A stretch of 63,993 nt of DNA from Streptomyces typhae (GTDB taxonomy: Bacteria > Actinomycetota > Actinomycetes > Streptomycetales > Streptomycetaceae). The stretch lies in contig NZ_WPNZ01000038.1 of assembly GCF_009755605.1 (NCBI RefSeq), positions 1 through 63,993 of the forward strand, written 5' to 3'. The position numbers and the translations under genes are program-made. Below are positions 7,052-16,462 of the stretch, in pieces. The number at the start of each line of letters is the position of its first letter. Positions within the stretch are counted from its first letter, which is position 1. The notes under the pieces were generated by a model, which saw only the letters and a program-made list of their open reading frames with translations, had not been told where the DNA came from and did no database searches.

Positions 7052-9700
7052 ATGGCAGCGGCTCGGCGGGCGGTAGTCGCGTGGACGGTGCTGAGCGCGG
7101 GCTGGATCGGCATGGTCGTGCGCTGGGACGGTCTGGCGCGGGACCCCAGCATGTGGGGCACGATCTCCCTCGGGGTGGCCGCGATGCTGGCCACGCTGCT
7201 GGTCTTCGTGGTCACGCTGGCCCCGTTGATGGTGCAGATGCACTTCCGCCACACAGCGCGTTTGGCGGCAACCGTGCTCGATCGCGCGGCGATCGCGTAC
7301 GGCGCGTTCTTCATCTCAAGCACCTTGCTGCCCGTCCTCGCGGCCGCCGCGCCGTCTCGCACGGGCACGCTGGCCGTCATCGCCGGCGTGATGCCCGTCC
7401 TGGGCTCGCTCGTTCCGGCCGTCCTCTTCTTCGCTGCGAGGCTGCGATCGGACTGGTTGCTGCGACGCCGAGTCGCGCGAGCTGAGGCGCTGCTGAAAGA
7501 TCGGCAGTCGAACCTCCGCTCCTTTCACCGTGAGCGGGAAGCGCTCGACGCGTGTGCTTCGGCGGCGTGGGATATTCGGCTGGTCATGAAGCACGCGGGC
7601 GACTCCTGGGACGACCAGGTGGCAGCCCGTGGCAGCGCCGTACGGCTCCTGCGAGCTGCGGTGACGGTCGACACCCTGGCCGCGCGCCGGTTCGTCACCG
7701 AAGAGATCCTCGCTTTCACAAGGCTGGGCTCGGGCCGACGCAGTGCCTCGGTGCGCCGGGACGTCGCGTACGTCCTGGAGTCCACTGCGAGGTCGGCGCG
7801 GCCAGGTACGTGCGGGTACATCGTTGAAGGAGTGCTCACCGCGTTCCGCGCGTTGGGGGAAGGGAGTGACGTGACCCCGGCGAAGCGGGAGGAGTTCGCC
7901 CAAGCCGCCCAGCGCGTGACGGTTTCCTGCCTCGCTGCGATCGCGCCGTCCACCCGACCACACGACACCAGGTACCGTGTATCTCGTTCCTCCGACGCCG
8001 GACGTCCGGAGCGAGCACTCACCCCGTTCGACCGCCACAGCGACGACATCGTGGCGTGGCGGGTTCTACAAAGCGGAGTCGCGACCATCCGGGAGCTTGT
8101 GGGTCCGCCGAACCGGATGCTGGACGACAGCCGCCTCGCCCACATCGAGGCGAACACGTTCGCCGCGGGATGCCGCCTCCTCGCAGAGCTCAGTCAGGAA
8201 CTACAGGACAAACATCTCTGGGTCGACTACGACAAGATCATCGAATGCCTCGCGGGATGGCTCAACCACCGACTCGGCGACGGTTCCGGCCGCGTCGACG
8301 ACCTGACCGAGACCGGAACGGACATCCAGCCCTTCCCGTACGCGGTCGAACTGCAGGCCGCCGCCGACGCCATGGCGGACATTGCGGTTTCCGCGTACAA
8401 CACAGGCTTCGACCATGTGGCACGCTCCGCTTTGGAGACGCTGGTGCGCCATGCCGAGCGGGCGCTCACGCGCGATGCCGTCGCGTTCGTCCTGGCAGCC
8501 CGTTCTTTGGCCCGGGCCCACTCCGAACTCTTCGGGCGTGGAGGCACAGACGTCCGCGGCCTGGCCGCACACGCTCGCGCCGTCGATCTCTGTACCTCGC
8601 TCCAGGAGGAGAACCACCGACTGCTGGCCACTGCCCTCGCCTTCTCCAAAGCGGAGGGCGAGACCTCCGGCTCCGACGCACTCCGTCATGGCGCCGGCCG
8701 TGACCGGGCCATGCGGGAAGTGCTGCGGTGGGCACTGCGCCCCCTCTACGAGAGCTGTGCCGGATACGGGCAGTTGGCCCTGGCGATAGCTCGCACCGCG
8801 CAGAGCGTTCGCTGCCCCACCCCATCCTTCCCGATGCGCCGCTCCCGTGGCACAGGCGAGCTGTCGGACGCGGACGCCATGACTCTCTGGAGAGAGGCGC
8901 ACACCTTCGCCCGCGGGCGCGCCTACGAGCTCGACTCGGATCTGCCTATCGCGTTGATCCGCGCCATGTGGCCGAGTGAGGGTACGGAAGCGGGACTTGA
9001 GGTGTTCCGGGCAGGCGTGCGCTGGCGTGCCGCCCTGGAGGCGGCAGGCGCAGGAGTCGAGGGCAACGACAGCTCGTACGGCATGCTGGCCGACCTGGCG
9101 GGCCGGAGCATGTCCCTTGAGGTCCGGTTCTCGCGGCAAGCCGCTGCCTTCGGCCGACGCATCGAGGCGTGGGCCGAAGCACCGTGGTGCACCACGCGCA
9201 TCATGAGCCCGGAGCCGCGAGTCCCTGGCGGGGACGAGCTCGTGTTCATACCCGAGGCAACCGATGAATCGGCCACCGGACTCGGGGCCCTGGTGCGACG
9301 TCACCGTGCGGCACGGCAACAGCAGCAAGCGGACTCCGAGTTCAGCGAGCTGTCCGAGGCTGAGATGGGCGGCGTGGGGCTGCTCTGGGGATCATGGCCA
9401 CCACCCGAGGGGTGCCCGAGTGATCCCTGGGGCAAGCCCGAATGGTTGCGCCCGCAGGACATCACTTACCGGCTGAACCGATTCCGCTCGGAATGGGAAC
9501 GGGGTCGGTACGGTGGGGACGAGCCACGCGCAGACCGCATTTACCACGCCAGGACATCCGGTGCGGAGCGCATTGTCGTCACCGAGCCGGACGGCAGCAG
9601 TCGGTCGGATCCTCTGTGGGGTGGCAACGGGACGGGAACCCTTCTCCCTCGTGTACGGCGGAACTGGCGAAGCCATCCTCGCCAGCCGGCTCACCGCTGA
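7052..9700 (+). CDS. Large membrane-anchored protein of unknown function (882 aa)
   Basis: ATG 7052 has AGGAGG six bases upstream. The N-terminus holds about four hydrophobic segments (roughly residues 7-24, 35-58, 78-100 and 107-130). They are followed by a basic RLRSDWLLRRRVARAEALL stretch and then about 740 mostly helical residues with no motif I recognise. The layout suggests an integral-membrane anchor with a large cytosolic part. It lies 167 bp behind the helicase-nuclease gene on the same strand and could share its transcript. The last 25 or so residues overlap the next frame and lose the character of the preceding sequence, so the true 3' end may differ. Confidence 0.6.
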   Translation: MAAARRAVVAWTVLSAGWIGMVVRWDGLARDPSMWGTISLGVAAMLATLLVFVVTLAPLMVQMHFRHTARLAATVLDRAAIAYGAFFISSTLLPVLAAAAPSRTGTLAVIAGVMPVLGSLVPAVLFFAARLRSDWLLRRRVARAEALLKDRQSNLRSFHREREALDACASAAWDIRLVMKHAGDSWDDQVAARGSAVRLLRAAVTVDTLAARRFVTEEILAFTRLGSGRRSASVRRDVAYVLESTARSARPGTCGYIVEGVLTAFRALGEGSDVTPAKREEFAQAAQRVTVSCLAAIAPSTRPHDTRYRVSRSSDAGRPERALTPFDRHSDDIVAWRVLQSGVATIRELVGPPNRMLDDSRLAHIEANTFAAGCRLLAELSQELQDKHLWVDYDKIIECLAGWLNHRLGDGSGRVDDLTETGTDIQPFPYAVELQAAADAMADIAVSAYNTGFDHVARSALETLVRHAERALTRDAVAFVLAARSLARAHSELFGRGGTDVRGLAAHARAVDLCTSLQEENHRLLATALAFSKAEGETSGSDALRHGAGRDRAMREVLRWALRPLYESCAGYGQLALAIARTAQSVRCPTPSFPMRRSRGTGELSDADAMTLWREAHTFARGRAYELDSDLPIALIRAMWPSEGTEAGLEVFRAGVRWRAALEAAGAGVEGNDSSYGMLADLAGRSMSLEVRFSRQAAAFGRRIEAWAEAPWCTTRIMSPEPRVPGGDELVFIPEATDESATGLGALVRRHRAARQQQQADSEFSELSEAEMGGVGLLWGSWPPPEGCPSDPWGKPEWLRPQDITYRLNRFRSEWERGRYGGDEPRADRIYHARTSGAERIVVTEPDGSSRSDPLWGGNGTGTLLPRVRRNWRSHPRQPAHR

Positions 9701-9935
9701 CGCACTGGGCCCTTTCGCCCTCTGCCCCGCCTGTCACGGCGGGTCGGCGCCGGACTGGATGCCCGGCTGGTGCCAGACCTGTCGCGGCCTGTGCACGCAT
9801 CCGGATCTGGGGCGGGCGCAACGGGCCGTTGCCAGCGCCGTCGCGAGAGCAGCGGACGGCAGAGTGGAGTGGGACATCAGCCGTAGCGACATCCTCGATG
9901 CGATCGCCTCGATGGACAGACGTACGGAAGCCTGA
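9621..9935 (+). CDS. Small protein with paired CxxC motifs (zinc-ribbon-like)
   Basis: From GTG 9621 the 104-residue product has FALCPACHGGSAPDWMPG followed by WCQTCRGL. This is two CxxC pairs about 19 residues apart, as in a zinc ribbon. The C-terminal half is a helix with regular alanines and a final DILDAIASMDRR. Upstream in the same frame the sequence looks like shadow code, hence the internal start. It overlaps the end of the membrane-protein gene by 80 nt and so depends on it for translation or on a local start. Function unknown. Confidence 0.45.
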   Translation: MATGREPFSLVYGGTGEAILASRLTADALGPFALCPACHGGSAPDWMPGWCQTCRGLCTHPDLGRAQRAVASAVARAADGRVEWDISRSDILDAIASMDRRTEA

Positions 9936-10091
9936 CGGCGGGGATGCGCGGGCGCCTTCGTGATCCCTGTTTTTGGTTGTGCACCGAGGAAGAGCCGGTG
10001 GACGACCTCGCGTTCGCGCACGCGGTCCGGCGCTGCTGTGGCACTCTGGGCACGCTGAGAAATCGCCTGATCACGCACTGGTGAGGTAGGG

Positions 10092-11624
10092 ATGGCTGGC
10101 AAGGCGGAGCAGCGGTGCTCGTCGTGCCGCGCGGTGCTCAGCCGCTTCAACACCGCGTCGCGGTGCGGTCCTTGTCAGCGCGGTGCGGTCCCCAAGGTCG
10201 CGCCGGAGTTCTGGGCATCGCCCGCGGTCAAAACAGCGGTCCGGGCCTGGAACCTCGGCGTGGTCGTGCAGCTCTTCCGGCAGCACACGGGGCTCTCACA
10301 GGTGGCAGTGGCGCGGCTGGCCAACATCGATCAGGCTGAAGTAAGCAGGCTGGAACGCGGCCGGAAGAAGATCCGCGACCGACGCCAATTCGCTCAGTGG
10401 AGTGAGGCGTTGGGCATGCCCACGGAACTGATGTGTCCGTTGCCCGACGTCGATCAGCTGCCCATGCCGAGCGAGAGCGGCACGGCTGGCCATCTGATGC
10501 TTCAGGACGGACCGGGTCAGCTCCTTCTGCCCGCTGGCCGAAGTCTTCCTCCGACGGTAATCCCCGCGCTCGCCGAACCTGCCGTGCCTTTTCATGACAA
10601 CGCTTTGCGCCTTTCGCCGAGCAGGAGCGCTTCGGCATGGAGCCAGATGCCCCTCAGGGCTCTGCTCGCCGCATACGCCACCGTTGACGGGCAGCGACGG
10701 CATTTCGTCATGGACGCACGTGAAGGAGGCCGCGGTTCTGAGGAGGGTCCCGTGACCATCCCGGCGGCATACGAACTCGACGAGCTCACCTACGGAATCC
10801 TGTGGGCCGTCGCGGGATTCGAAGCCGGTGTACTCGGCGACGACACCGCGCTCCAGGATGTACCGCGTCTCCCACCGCAGCACTCGACCGGAGGAGACAT
10901 CTGGGCCGCTTCAGGAGGCCTGACCGACGCGTCTCGGATGCTCCTGGGATCGCGGGCGTGCGCCGAGTTCATCCTCGACCGGCGAGCCGAACTGGCCGAC
11001 GCACCGGTCTTCTGGACCCGTGAGCAGCGCGGGGAGGATGCGGCCACGTGGCTGATCTTCAAGCACAAGCACCGCTATCTCCAGGAGACAGCTCCCCGCC
11101 AAGCCCACGACGGAGTCGGTCGCGCCTTCTGCGTCCCCCGCCAGGAGGTCGCCGCGTCGCCCACGTACGAGCGCGTGCTGCTGTTTCTCGCGATCTCGCT
11201 GATGGAGTCCTACGGCGTCACGACCTGGCTGACCGATGAACCGGACCTCCAACGGACGGAGGGATTCGTCCTGGCACGCGGCCGCCGGGCGGCCATCGCG
11301 AACTGGGTACGCACGGACTCTTGCCCGCAGACCACGCTGACGGCGAAGACTCGTACGCTCCGCGCCTTCGCAGACGTTGTCGGCTACGCCCAGACGCACA
11401 CCGTCATCGCCGGGACCATGTCGGTACAGCGTCTGGCAGCGACCGCGGACTACCTGGACCTGGACCGTAGGTGGCTCGTGCGCCGCTGCGGACAGCTCGC
11501 TGCCGAAGGCGTCACCGGTCTCGCCCGGCCCCGCAGCCGCCACCTCAGCCTGGACGCGCTGGGCATCGCCTGCACGTACGTTGCCACGGAGCTGAGGTCC
11601 GACCACTGCGGCTGGTGCCCTTGA
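10092..11624 (+). CDS. XRE-family transcriptional regulator with N-terminal zinc finger
   Basis: The 510-residue protein starts with CSSCRAVLSRFN and CGPCQRG, two CxxC pairs. A helix-turn-helix of the Cro/C1 type follows at about residues 58-95 (LFRQHTGLSQVAVARLANID, then VSRLERGRKKI). The remaining 400 residues match the long effector region typical of Streptomyces XRE regulators of unknown ligand. A putative second helical DNA-contact region (WLVRRCGQLAAEGVTGL) lies near the C-terminus. Its targets are unknown; no operator is evident nearby. Confidence 0.75.
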   Translation: MAGKAEQRCSSCRAVLSRFNTASRCGPCQRGAVPKVAPEFWASPAVKTAVRAWNLGVVVQLFRQHTGLSQVAVARLANIDQAEVSRLERGRKKIRDRRQFAQWSEALGMPTELMCPLPDVDQLPMPSESGTAGHLMLQDGPGQLLLPAGRSLPPTVIPALAEPAVPFHDNALRLSPSRSASAWSQMPLRALLAAYATVDGQRRHFVMDAREGGRGSEEGPVTIPAAYELDELTYGILWAVAGFEAGVLGDDTALQDVPRLPPQHSTGGDIWAASGGLTDASRMLLGSRACAEFILDRRAELADAPVFWTREQRGEDAATWLIFKHKHRYLQETAPRQAHDGVGRAFCVPRQEVAASPTYERVLLFLAISLMESYGVTTWLTDEPDLQRTEGFVLARGRRAAIANWVRTDSCPQTTLTAKTRTLRAFADVVGYAQTHTVIAGTMSVQRLAATADYLDLDRRWLVRRCGQLAAEGVTGLARPRSRHLSLDALGIACTYVATELRSDHCGWCP

Positions 11625-11726
11625 ACTGAGGCTGTGCCGTTGCCGGGATGACCGGCTAGCCTGCACGGAACGATCTCGCTGTGTGCGAAGTCCGCTCGGG
11701 CCGAATCGACATGAAGTGGGGCGATC

Positions 11727-12722
11727 GTGGGCGTGGCAAAGTCGGTGGTGGTCTACTCACTGGGCGGGACCATCGCCATGACCACGGATCCGGCCACCGG
11801 TGGGGTCGTACCGGCTCTTTCCGCCCGCGACCTCCTTGAGGCCGTTCCTGGCCTGGACGGTCACGGCATCGAGATTCGCGTGCACGACTTCCGCAGGGTG
11901 CCCGGTGCCTCGCTCACCTTCGCCGACCTCAGGGAGCTCGGCGCGGCGATCGACAAGACCCTCGCGGGCGGCGACGTCCACGGGATCGTGATCACGCAGG
12001 GGACGGACACCATCGAGGAGACCGCGTTCTTCCTCGACCTGTATCACGGTCACGAGCAGCCGGTCATCGTCACCGGCGCGATGCGCAACCCCACCATGGC
12101 TGGTCCCGACGGACCCGCCAACCTGCAGGCGGCCGTCCTCGCTGCGGCCGACCCGCAGCTGCGCGGCGCCGGAGTGCTGGTCGTTCTGAACGACGAGATC
12201 CACGCAGCCCGGCATGTCCGCAAGTCTCACACCACCAGCCCCGCCGCCTTCACGTCGCCCGGTGCCGGGCACCTCGGCCAGGTGGCCGAGGGCCGCGTAC
12301 GGCTGGTTGCCCCGCCGCCTCGCCGACACGGCCCCCTGCTGGCGCCGAGCTGGGACGCGCGCGTGGGCCTGTACACGGTCAGCCTTGACGACGACGGAAC
12401 GCTGCTCGATGCGTGGGACGGCCGATGCGACAGCCTCGTCATCGCTGCCTTCGGCGTTGGACACGTCCCTCAGCGACTCGTCGAGGCCCTTGAACGACTC
12501 GCCGCGCGCGTTCCCGTGGTGCTCGCCTCGCGCATCGGCAACGGGCCCGTCCTGACAGGAACATACGGGTTCCCCGGCTCAGAGAAGGATCTGATCAGCC
12601 GCGGGCTCATCGCCGCCGGCGACTTGGGCCCCTACCAGGCGCGCCTTCTGCTCCACGCGCTGCTCGCCCAGGGAGCTGACCGCGAGTCGGTCGCAGCGAG
12701 GTTCGCGGTCCTCGCACCCTGA
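11727..12722 (+). CDS. L-asparaginase
   Basis: The 331-residue chain has both asparaginase signatures: YSLGGTIAMT near residues 10-19 (nucleophile Thr in GGTIA) and VITQGTDTIEETAF at about 87-100. The conserved TGAMR and the NLQAAVLAA segment also match. It hydrolyses L-asparagine to aspartate and ammonia. There is no signal peptide, so it is probably cytoplasmic. GTG 11727 is followed by a second in-frame GTG two codons later. The next gene begins 35 bp downstream on the same strand and may be cotranscribed. Confidence 0.9.
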   Translation: MGVAKSVVVYSLGGTIAMTTDPATGGVVPALSARDLLEAVPGLDGHGIEIRVHDFRRVPGASLTFADLRELGAAIDKTLAGGDVHGIVITQGTDTIEETAFFLDLYHGHEQPVIVTGAMRNPTMAGPDGPANLQAAVLAAADPQLRGAGVLVVLNDEIHAARHVRKSHTTSPAAFTSPGAGHLGQVAEGRVRLVAPPPRRHGPLLAPSWDARVGLYTVSLDDDGTLLDAWDGRCDSLVIAAFGVGHVPQRLVEALERLAARVPVVLASRIGNGPVLTGTYGFPGSEKDLISRGLIAAGDLGPYQARLLLHALLAQGADRESVAARFAVLAP

Positions 12723-12757
12723 CCACGTACGTCGGCCCCGCCCGGGAGGACAACCAC

Positions 12758-13225
12758 ATGCGCGCCCACGAACTGACCATGGGTCGGACCTTCGGCGTTA
12801 CCTTCGATCACGGCGAGGACTTCTTCGACGCACTCTCCGCGTTCTGCCGTGAACACGGTGTGCGGCAAGGTTATATCCCCTCATTCATCGGCGCGTTCGC
12901 CGAAGTCGACATCGTGGGTGCCTGCGAGAAGCTTGAAGACCCGGACGCCCCGGTTTGGGCCAAGACCTATGTGACCAACGTCGAAGCCTTCGGCGCCGGA
13001 ACGATCGCCCACGATCCGGAGACGGGCGACATCCTGCCGCACGTCCACGTCTCCGCCGGGTTGAAGACGCACTCTGCCGACGGCCGCACCAGTCACCTCC
13101 TGGGAGCCAAGGTCCAGTTCCTCAGCGAGCTCTTCATCGTCGAAGTCGCCGCCCCGACCATGAGCCGCCCGCGAAACCCGGCGCTGTACCACGTGCCGCT
13201 GCTCACTTTCGGTACACCGGAGTAG
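12758..13225 (+). CDS. PPC/DUF296-domain protein
   Basis: The 155-residue protein is a single PPC (DUF296) domain. It has an N-terminal strand-helix with ALSAFCREHGVRQGYIPSFIGAF, and a histidine-rich metal-site region (LPHVHVSAGLKTHSADG, then SHLLGA). Stand-alone bacterial PPC proteins are small trimers that probably bind metal; DNA binding is a property of plant AT-hook relatives and should not be assumed. ATG 12758 has GGGAGGA upstream at normal spacing. It follows the asparaginase gene closely. Confidence 0.75.
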   Translation: MRAHELTMGRTFGVTFDHGEDFFDALSAFCREHGVRQGYIPSFIGAFAEVDIVGACEKLEDPDAPVWAKTYVTNVEAFGAGTIAHDPETGDILPHVHVSAGLKTHSADGRTSHLLGAKVQFLSELFIVEVAAPTMSRPRNPALYHVPLLTFGTPE

Positions 13226-13818
13226 GGCACACGCGCCCGCGGGGCAGAGCTGAGCTTGTGACCGTCTCCTTCCGCGTGACCGCACGCCCACCTGCGTAGG
13301 GCTCGACCTCACCGCGGCGGATGCCTGGGCGACGAGGGTCGCACGCCGCCTGACTGCGCGTTCCGTCAGGAGACGATGCACCGGTGCTGGTGCGATAGCG
13401 GCGGGTGCCGACTGGGGTGATCCGCGACGCCGAGCCCTCGTACAGTCACGTCGGCGGGGCGGTGGCAGCGCTCTCATAAACGCTCATAAGCAAGGGCGTA
13501 GTTCGCCGTCATCGTGGAGTGCGGGCCGACCGCGCGTGCTCGTGGCCACTGTGGCTTCCGATGGAGGTGACGCCGTGCCGGGCCAAGGAGCCACGTTTGG
13601 TGAGGGTCAGACCATGACCTCGGTAATCGCCGTCACGCCGTCCGCGACGACGCCCCGGGCACCGTGCGTCCGGTGCTGATCCCGTTGCCGCACGCAGCGC
13701 GAAGCCTCGTGCGCGTCTGATGCGGCGACTGGTCGGTCCGTGAATCAGCCGTGGCCAGGAAGAGAGCCCGGCGACCGCGGGCAGGGTCCCGGGGATGGCC
13801 GACTGTGAAGGAGCCGAC
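13226..13818. other. Intergenic stretch without a recognisable gene
   Basis: Neither strand carries a frame with protein-like character over these 590 bases. A short direct repeat (CGCTCATAA and its neighbour CTCTCATAAA) occurs around 13472-13492, the only A/T-rich stretch. The region presumably holds the promoter of the DUF6415 operon; a ribosome binding site GAAGGAG sits at 13806-13812. Confidence 0.4.
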
Positions 13819-14037
13819 GTGTCCGATCGCATGGACCGCATCGATAGCCGCGAGGACGCGCTCTGTGGCACCTCGACGTCCCTGCGGGTCTACACCGTGT
13901 CCCGGGATGGTGTGATCACGAGAGACAGCGGTATCCGGCACTTCGACGTGGGATCGAAGCCGCAGCCGATCGCGGCTGATCTCACCTGCCCGCTCTGCGC
14001 CTGCTCGAGCTGCCGCGGGCAGAGGGTCGTACGGTGA
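13819..14037 (+). CDS. Small conserved protein, first gene of the DUF6415 operon
   Basis: GTG 13819 is chosen over the earlier ATG at 13795 because GAAGGAG lies seven bases before it. The product (72 residues, starting MSDRMDRIDS) ends in a cysteine cluster (LTCPLCACSSCRG) that may bind a metal. Its stop overlaps the GTG of the following DUF6415 gene in a GTGA arrangement, so the two are translationally coupled. No function is known to me. Confidence 0.5.
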   Translation: MSDRMDRIDSREDALCGTSTSLRVYTVSRDGVITRDSGIRHFDVGSKPQPIAADLTCPLCACSSCRGQRVVR

Positions 14038-14408
14038 CCATCCAAACCCACACCGGAGCGGTCGCCGACGCGCCGCTGCTCGACCTGCCCGTGATGCGCT
14101 CCGCGGTATGTCATCTGATGGCTCCGGGCGGCGCGCAGTCCGTTCCCAGCGAGGTGGACACCCTGGCCGCTCAACTCCGGGACTACCTAGTGGTTTTGAT
14201 CCCGGCAGTCGAGGCGCGAACAGACGACCTTCCACTGAAAGGTGCGCCACGCGCCTGTGCACTGGCCTGCGTCGGCGAGGCCCGCATGCGACTCGGCGTC
14301 GAGACATGCCCAGGGCTGTCCGCAGCGATCGTGCACGCGCAGCGACTCGCCCGCTGCGTGGAGGCCCTGTGCGACCACTACGAGGACAGGGACGGCGAGC
14401 ACTCGTGA
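14034..14408 (+). CDS. DUF6415 family protein
   Basis: The 124-residue helical protein has the family pattern PRACALACVGEARMRLG and IVHAQRLARCVEALCDHYE. DUF6415 proteins are frequent in Streptomyces accessory and natural-product regions and are sometimes labelled 'natural product biosynthesis' proteins without biochemical support. GTG 14034 overlaps the preceding stop, and its own stop overlaps the next GTG; all three genes are therefore probably made together. Confidence 0.7.
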   Translation: MTIQTHTGAVADAPLLDLPVMRSAVCHLMAPGGAQSVPSEVDTLAAQLRDYLVVLIPAVEARTDDLPLKGAPRACALACVGEARMRLGVETCPGLSAAIVHAQRLARCVEALCDHYEDRDGEHS

Positions 14409-14626
14409 CCGAGATCCAGCACTACTGCCGCTACTGCGACGAGCTGATCACCGACCCAGACGACGTCGAGTTGGTCGCGTACCATCCGAGCATCAGCGGT
14501 CCTGGATGGCTTGTGTACACACATCGGCAACACGCGCCCCTCCTGCAGCCGGCGTTGCCGCTATCTACTGTGCTCGCGAGGCTCGCGCGCGTCCACGCCC
14601 GGCGTGCGGGTCGGCCGGGTGCCTGA
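14405..14626 (+). CDS. Small CxxC protein coupled to DUF6415
   Basis: GTG 14405 overlaps the DUF6415 stop (GTGA). The 73-residue product begins MTEIQHYCRYCDELITDPDD, with a CxxC pair and a following conserved-looking HPSISGPGWLVYTHR, and ends in a basic helix. Small proteins of this pattern commonly accompany DUF6415 genes. A complete zinc site would need further ligands (possibly His residues) or a dimer. The larger frame from 14108 is an artefact of the overlapping gene. Confidence 0.5.
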   Translation: MTEIQHYCRYCDELITDPDDVELVAYHPSISGPGWLVYTHRQHAPLLQPALPLSTVLARLARVHARRAGRPGA

Positions 14627-15097
14627 ACCGTGCTGTTCGCCTCCCCGAAGGGCCCAAGCTGGCGGCGCGTACCGCTGCTTCGATTGGTATCGGGAGCCGT
14701 GCTGTCGGTGGCGCGGAATTCGCCCCACGGTACATGACTCGGAGTTGATCACCTTGCGGATCGACAGCGGGTCGCCGCCGCTGTCAACCACCGTGATCCA
14801 GTGGTGTCCTTATGTCTACGTCGATCCCGGCCCATACCTGTGGTGGTCGCTGCGTCATCTCGTCTCTCCAGGTCGATCACGGATGGGGAGTGCCAGGCCA
14901 CCCCTGGAGCAAGTCCGTACGAGCGATCGAATCGCAGTTCTTAGTTAGCAGCGAGGGCGAGCAGCGGCACCGGCGCCCCGGGGCTGCCACTCATGCCCGA
15001 TCGACCCTGCTTGAAAGGGTACCGGCCAACCTCAAAGAAACCTCTGAACTCGACAAGTGTATGAGCTACGTGCTCCGCGGTCTGCTGTCCTTGCAGA
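14627..15097. other. Intergenic stretch without a recognisable gene
   Basis: I see no frame with protein-like residue use and no RNA-gene structure in these 470 bases. It separates the DUF6415 operon from the pentapeptide-repeat gene. The sequence becomes slightly less G/C-rich after 14930, as does the following gene. Confidence 0.35.
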
Positions 15098-16462
15098 ATG
15101 GCAGAACTCAACAGGCGGGACGACTACGCAGACCGCAGGCGTCAGTGGCGCCAGCATGCGACGGCAAAGCCCCGCGAGTGCATCGCGGGTTATCGGCGTC
15201 GCCGCCACAAGAAATCGTGGCATCCTGCACGAGCAACGTACAAGATTGGTCTGATCCGACGGTACCGAGGCCGACTACTCGGCGTCGCAATGATTTTGCT
15301 GATCGCCCAGCTTCAGTGGGGATGGCTTCCGGACGCAATCCACGCCATTCCCAAGGTTGTTCCCGCTGTCATCCCCATGGCGCGGGCTGAATGGAGTGGT
15401 CTCTCGGACTCGGTCAAGGCTACCGCAGAGGGGCAGTTCAGGCTCGCGGTCGTGCAGGCCCTGGGGGCTGGAGGTGCGGCTCTCGCTCTCGCCTATACGG
15501 CACGCACGTACCGCCTGTCTTATCGCGGCCAGGTCACTGACAGGTTTAGCAAAGCGCTGGAACGGTTGGGAGCCCAGGAGCCGTACATTCGGGTCGGCGC
15601 CGTACACGCCTTGGAACAGATTTTGTACGACGCACCAGATCAGGCGGGGCCAGCCGCCCAGGTACTCGCGTCCTTCGTTCGGGAGCGCAGCACGGTTACG
15701 GACGATGACGATATTCGTCTGGATGACCGGTCCACACCCGACGATGTTCAGATCGCCCTCACCACCATGACCCGGATCAACATCCGCTCGACATGGCCAC
15801 TCGATCTATCTGGGCTGTCGCTGCCTGGGGCTGACTTCCATCGAGCGGACTTGTCCGGGGTGCGGCTGTGTGAGTGCCGTCTCACTTCCGCGAATTTCTA
15901 CTTTGCGCGCCTTGCCGAGGCTGACCTGACGCGGGTCCAGTGCGAAGGTGCAGTCTTCGACCAAGCTGACCTCGAAGGCGCAGTCTTGGACGGCGCCGAT
16001 CTCAGCAAGTCCCGGTTCAGAGATGCTGATCTCGCCGGGGCATTCATGGGCGACGTGTATCTCCAGTGGGCCCATTTTGAGCGGGCTCGAATTGTCAAAG
16101 CCTTCCTTGGAAACGCCAAGGCCGAGCACGCCCTGTTCGATGACGCTGACCTTCGTGGCGCGCGCCTCGCCGACGCAAAGCTGCGCGGTACTCGGTTTCG
16201 TGGCGCACGACTCGATGGCGCAGATCTGGACAACGCCGACCTCCACAAAGCGGATTTGTACTGTGCGAAGGGGCTCACCCTTGAACAGGTTGTCGCCGCG
16301 CGCCCGACGTCATGGACAATGCTTCCCCAAGCCATAGGGCGAAATCCACGTGTTATCAAGCGGATCCTGGAAGTCGAAGCAGAGCAAGGCATGGGCGAAT
16401 CGAGACGCATAGGCTTTAACGAAATCGCGCGCCGCGTCGGTATCGCGGTCTCCGGTGAGTAA
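15098..16462 (+). CDS. Membrane-anchored pentapeptide-repeat protein
   Basis: The 454-residue protein has a very basic N-terminus, a hydrophobic segment (GRLLGVAMILLIAQLQWGW, about residues 58-76) and a second one near 125 (VVQALGAGGAALALAYTAR). From about residue 230 to 390 it has pentapeptide repeats of the A(D/N)LxX type (such as GADFHRADLSGVRL and GADLDNADLHKADL). These form a right-handed quadrilateral beta helix. Streptomyces proteins with a membrane segment, a YRLSYRGQVTDRFSKALERLG region and pentapeptides are common and uncharacterised. The start codon lacks a clear ribosome binding site, so the true N-terminus is uncertain. Confidence 0.75.
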   Translation: MAELNRRDDYADRRRQWRQHATAKPRECIAGYRRRRHKKSWHPARATYKIGLIRRYRGRLLGVAMILLIAQLQWGWLPDAIHAIPKVVPAVIPMARAEWSGLSDSVKATAEGQFRLAVVQALGAGGAALALAYTARTYRLSYRGQVTDRFSKALERLGAQEPYIRVGAVHALEQILYDAPDQAGPAAQVLASFVRERSTVTDDDDIRLDDRSTPDDVQIALTTMTRINIRSTWPLDLSGLSLPGADFHRADLSGVRLCECRLTSANFYFARLAEADLTRVQCEGAVFDQADLEGAVLDGADLSKSRFRDADLAGAFMGDVYLQWAHFERARIVKAFLGNAKAEHALFDDADLRGARLADAKLRGTRFRGARLDGADLDNADLHKADLYCAKGLTLEQVVAARPTSWTMLPQAIGRNPRVIKRILEVEAEQGMGESRRIGFNEIARRVGIAVSGE

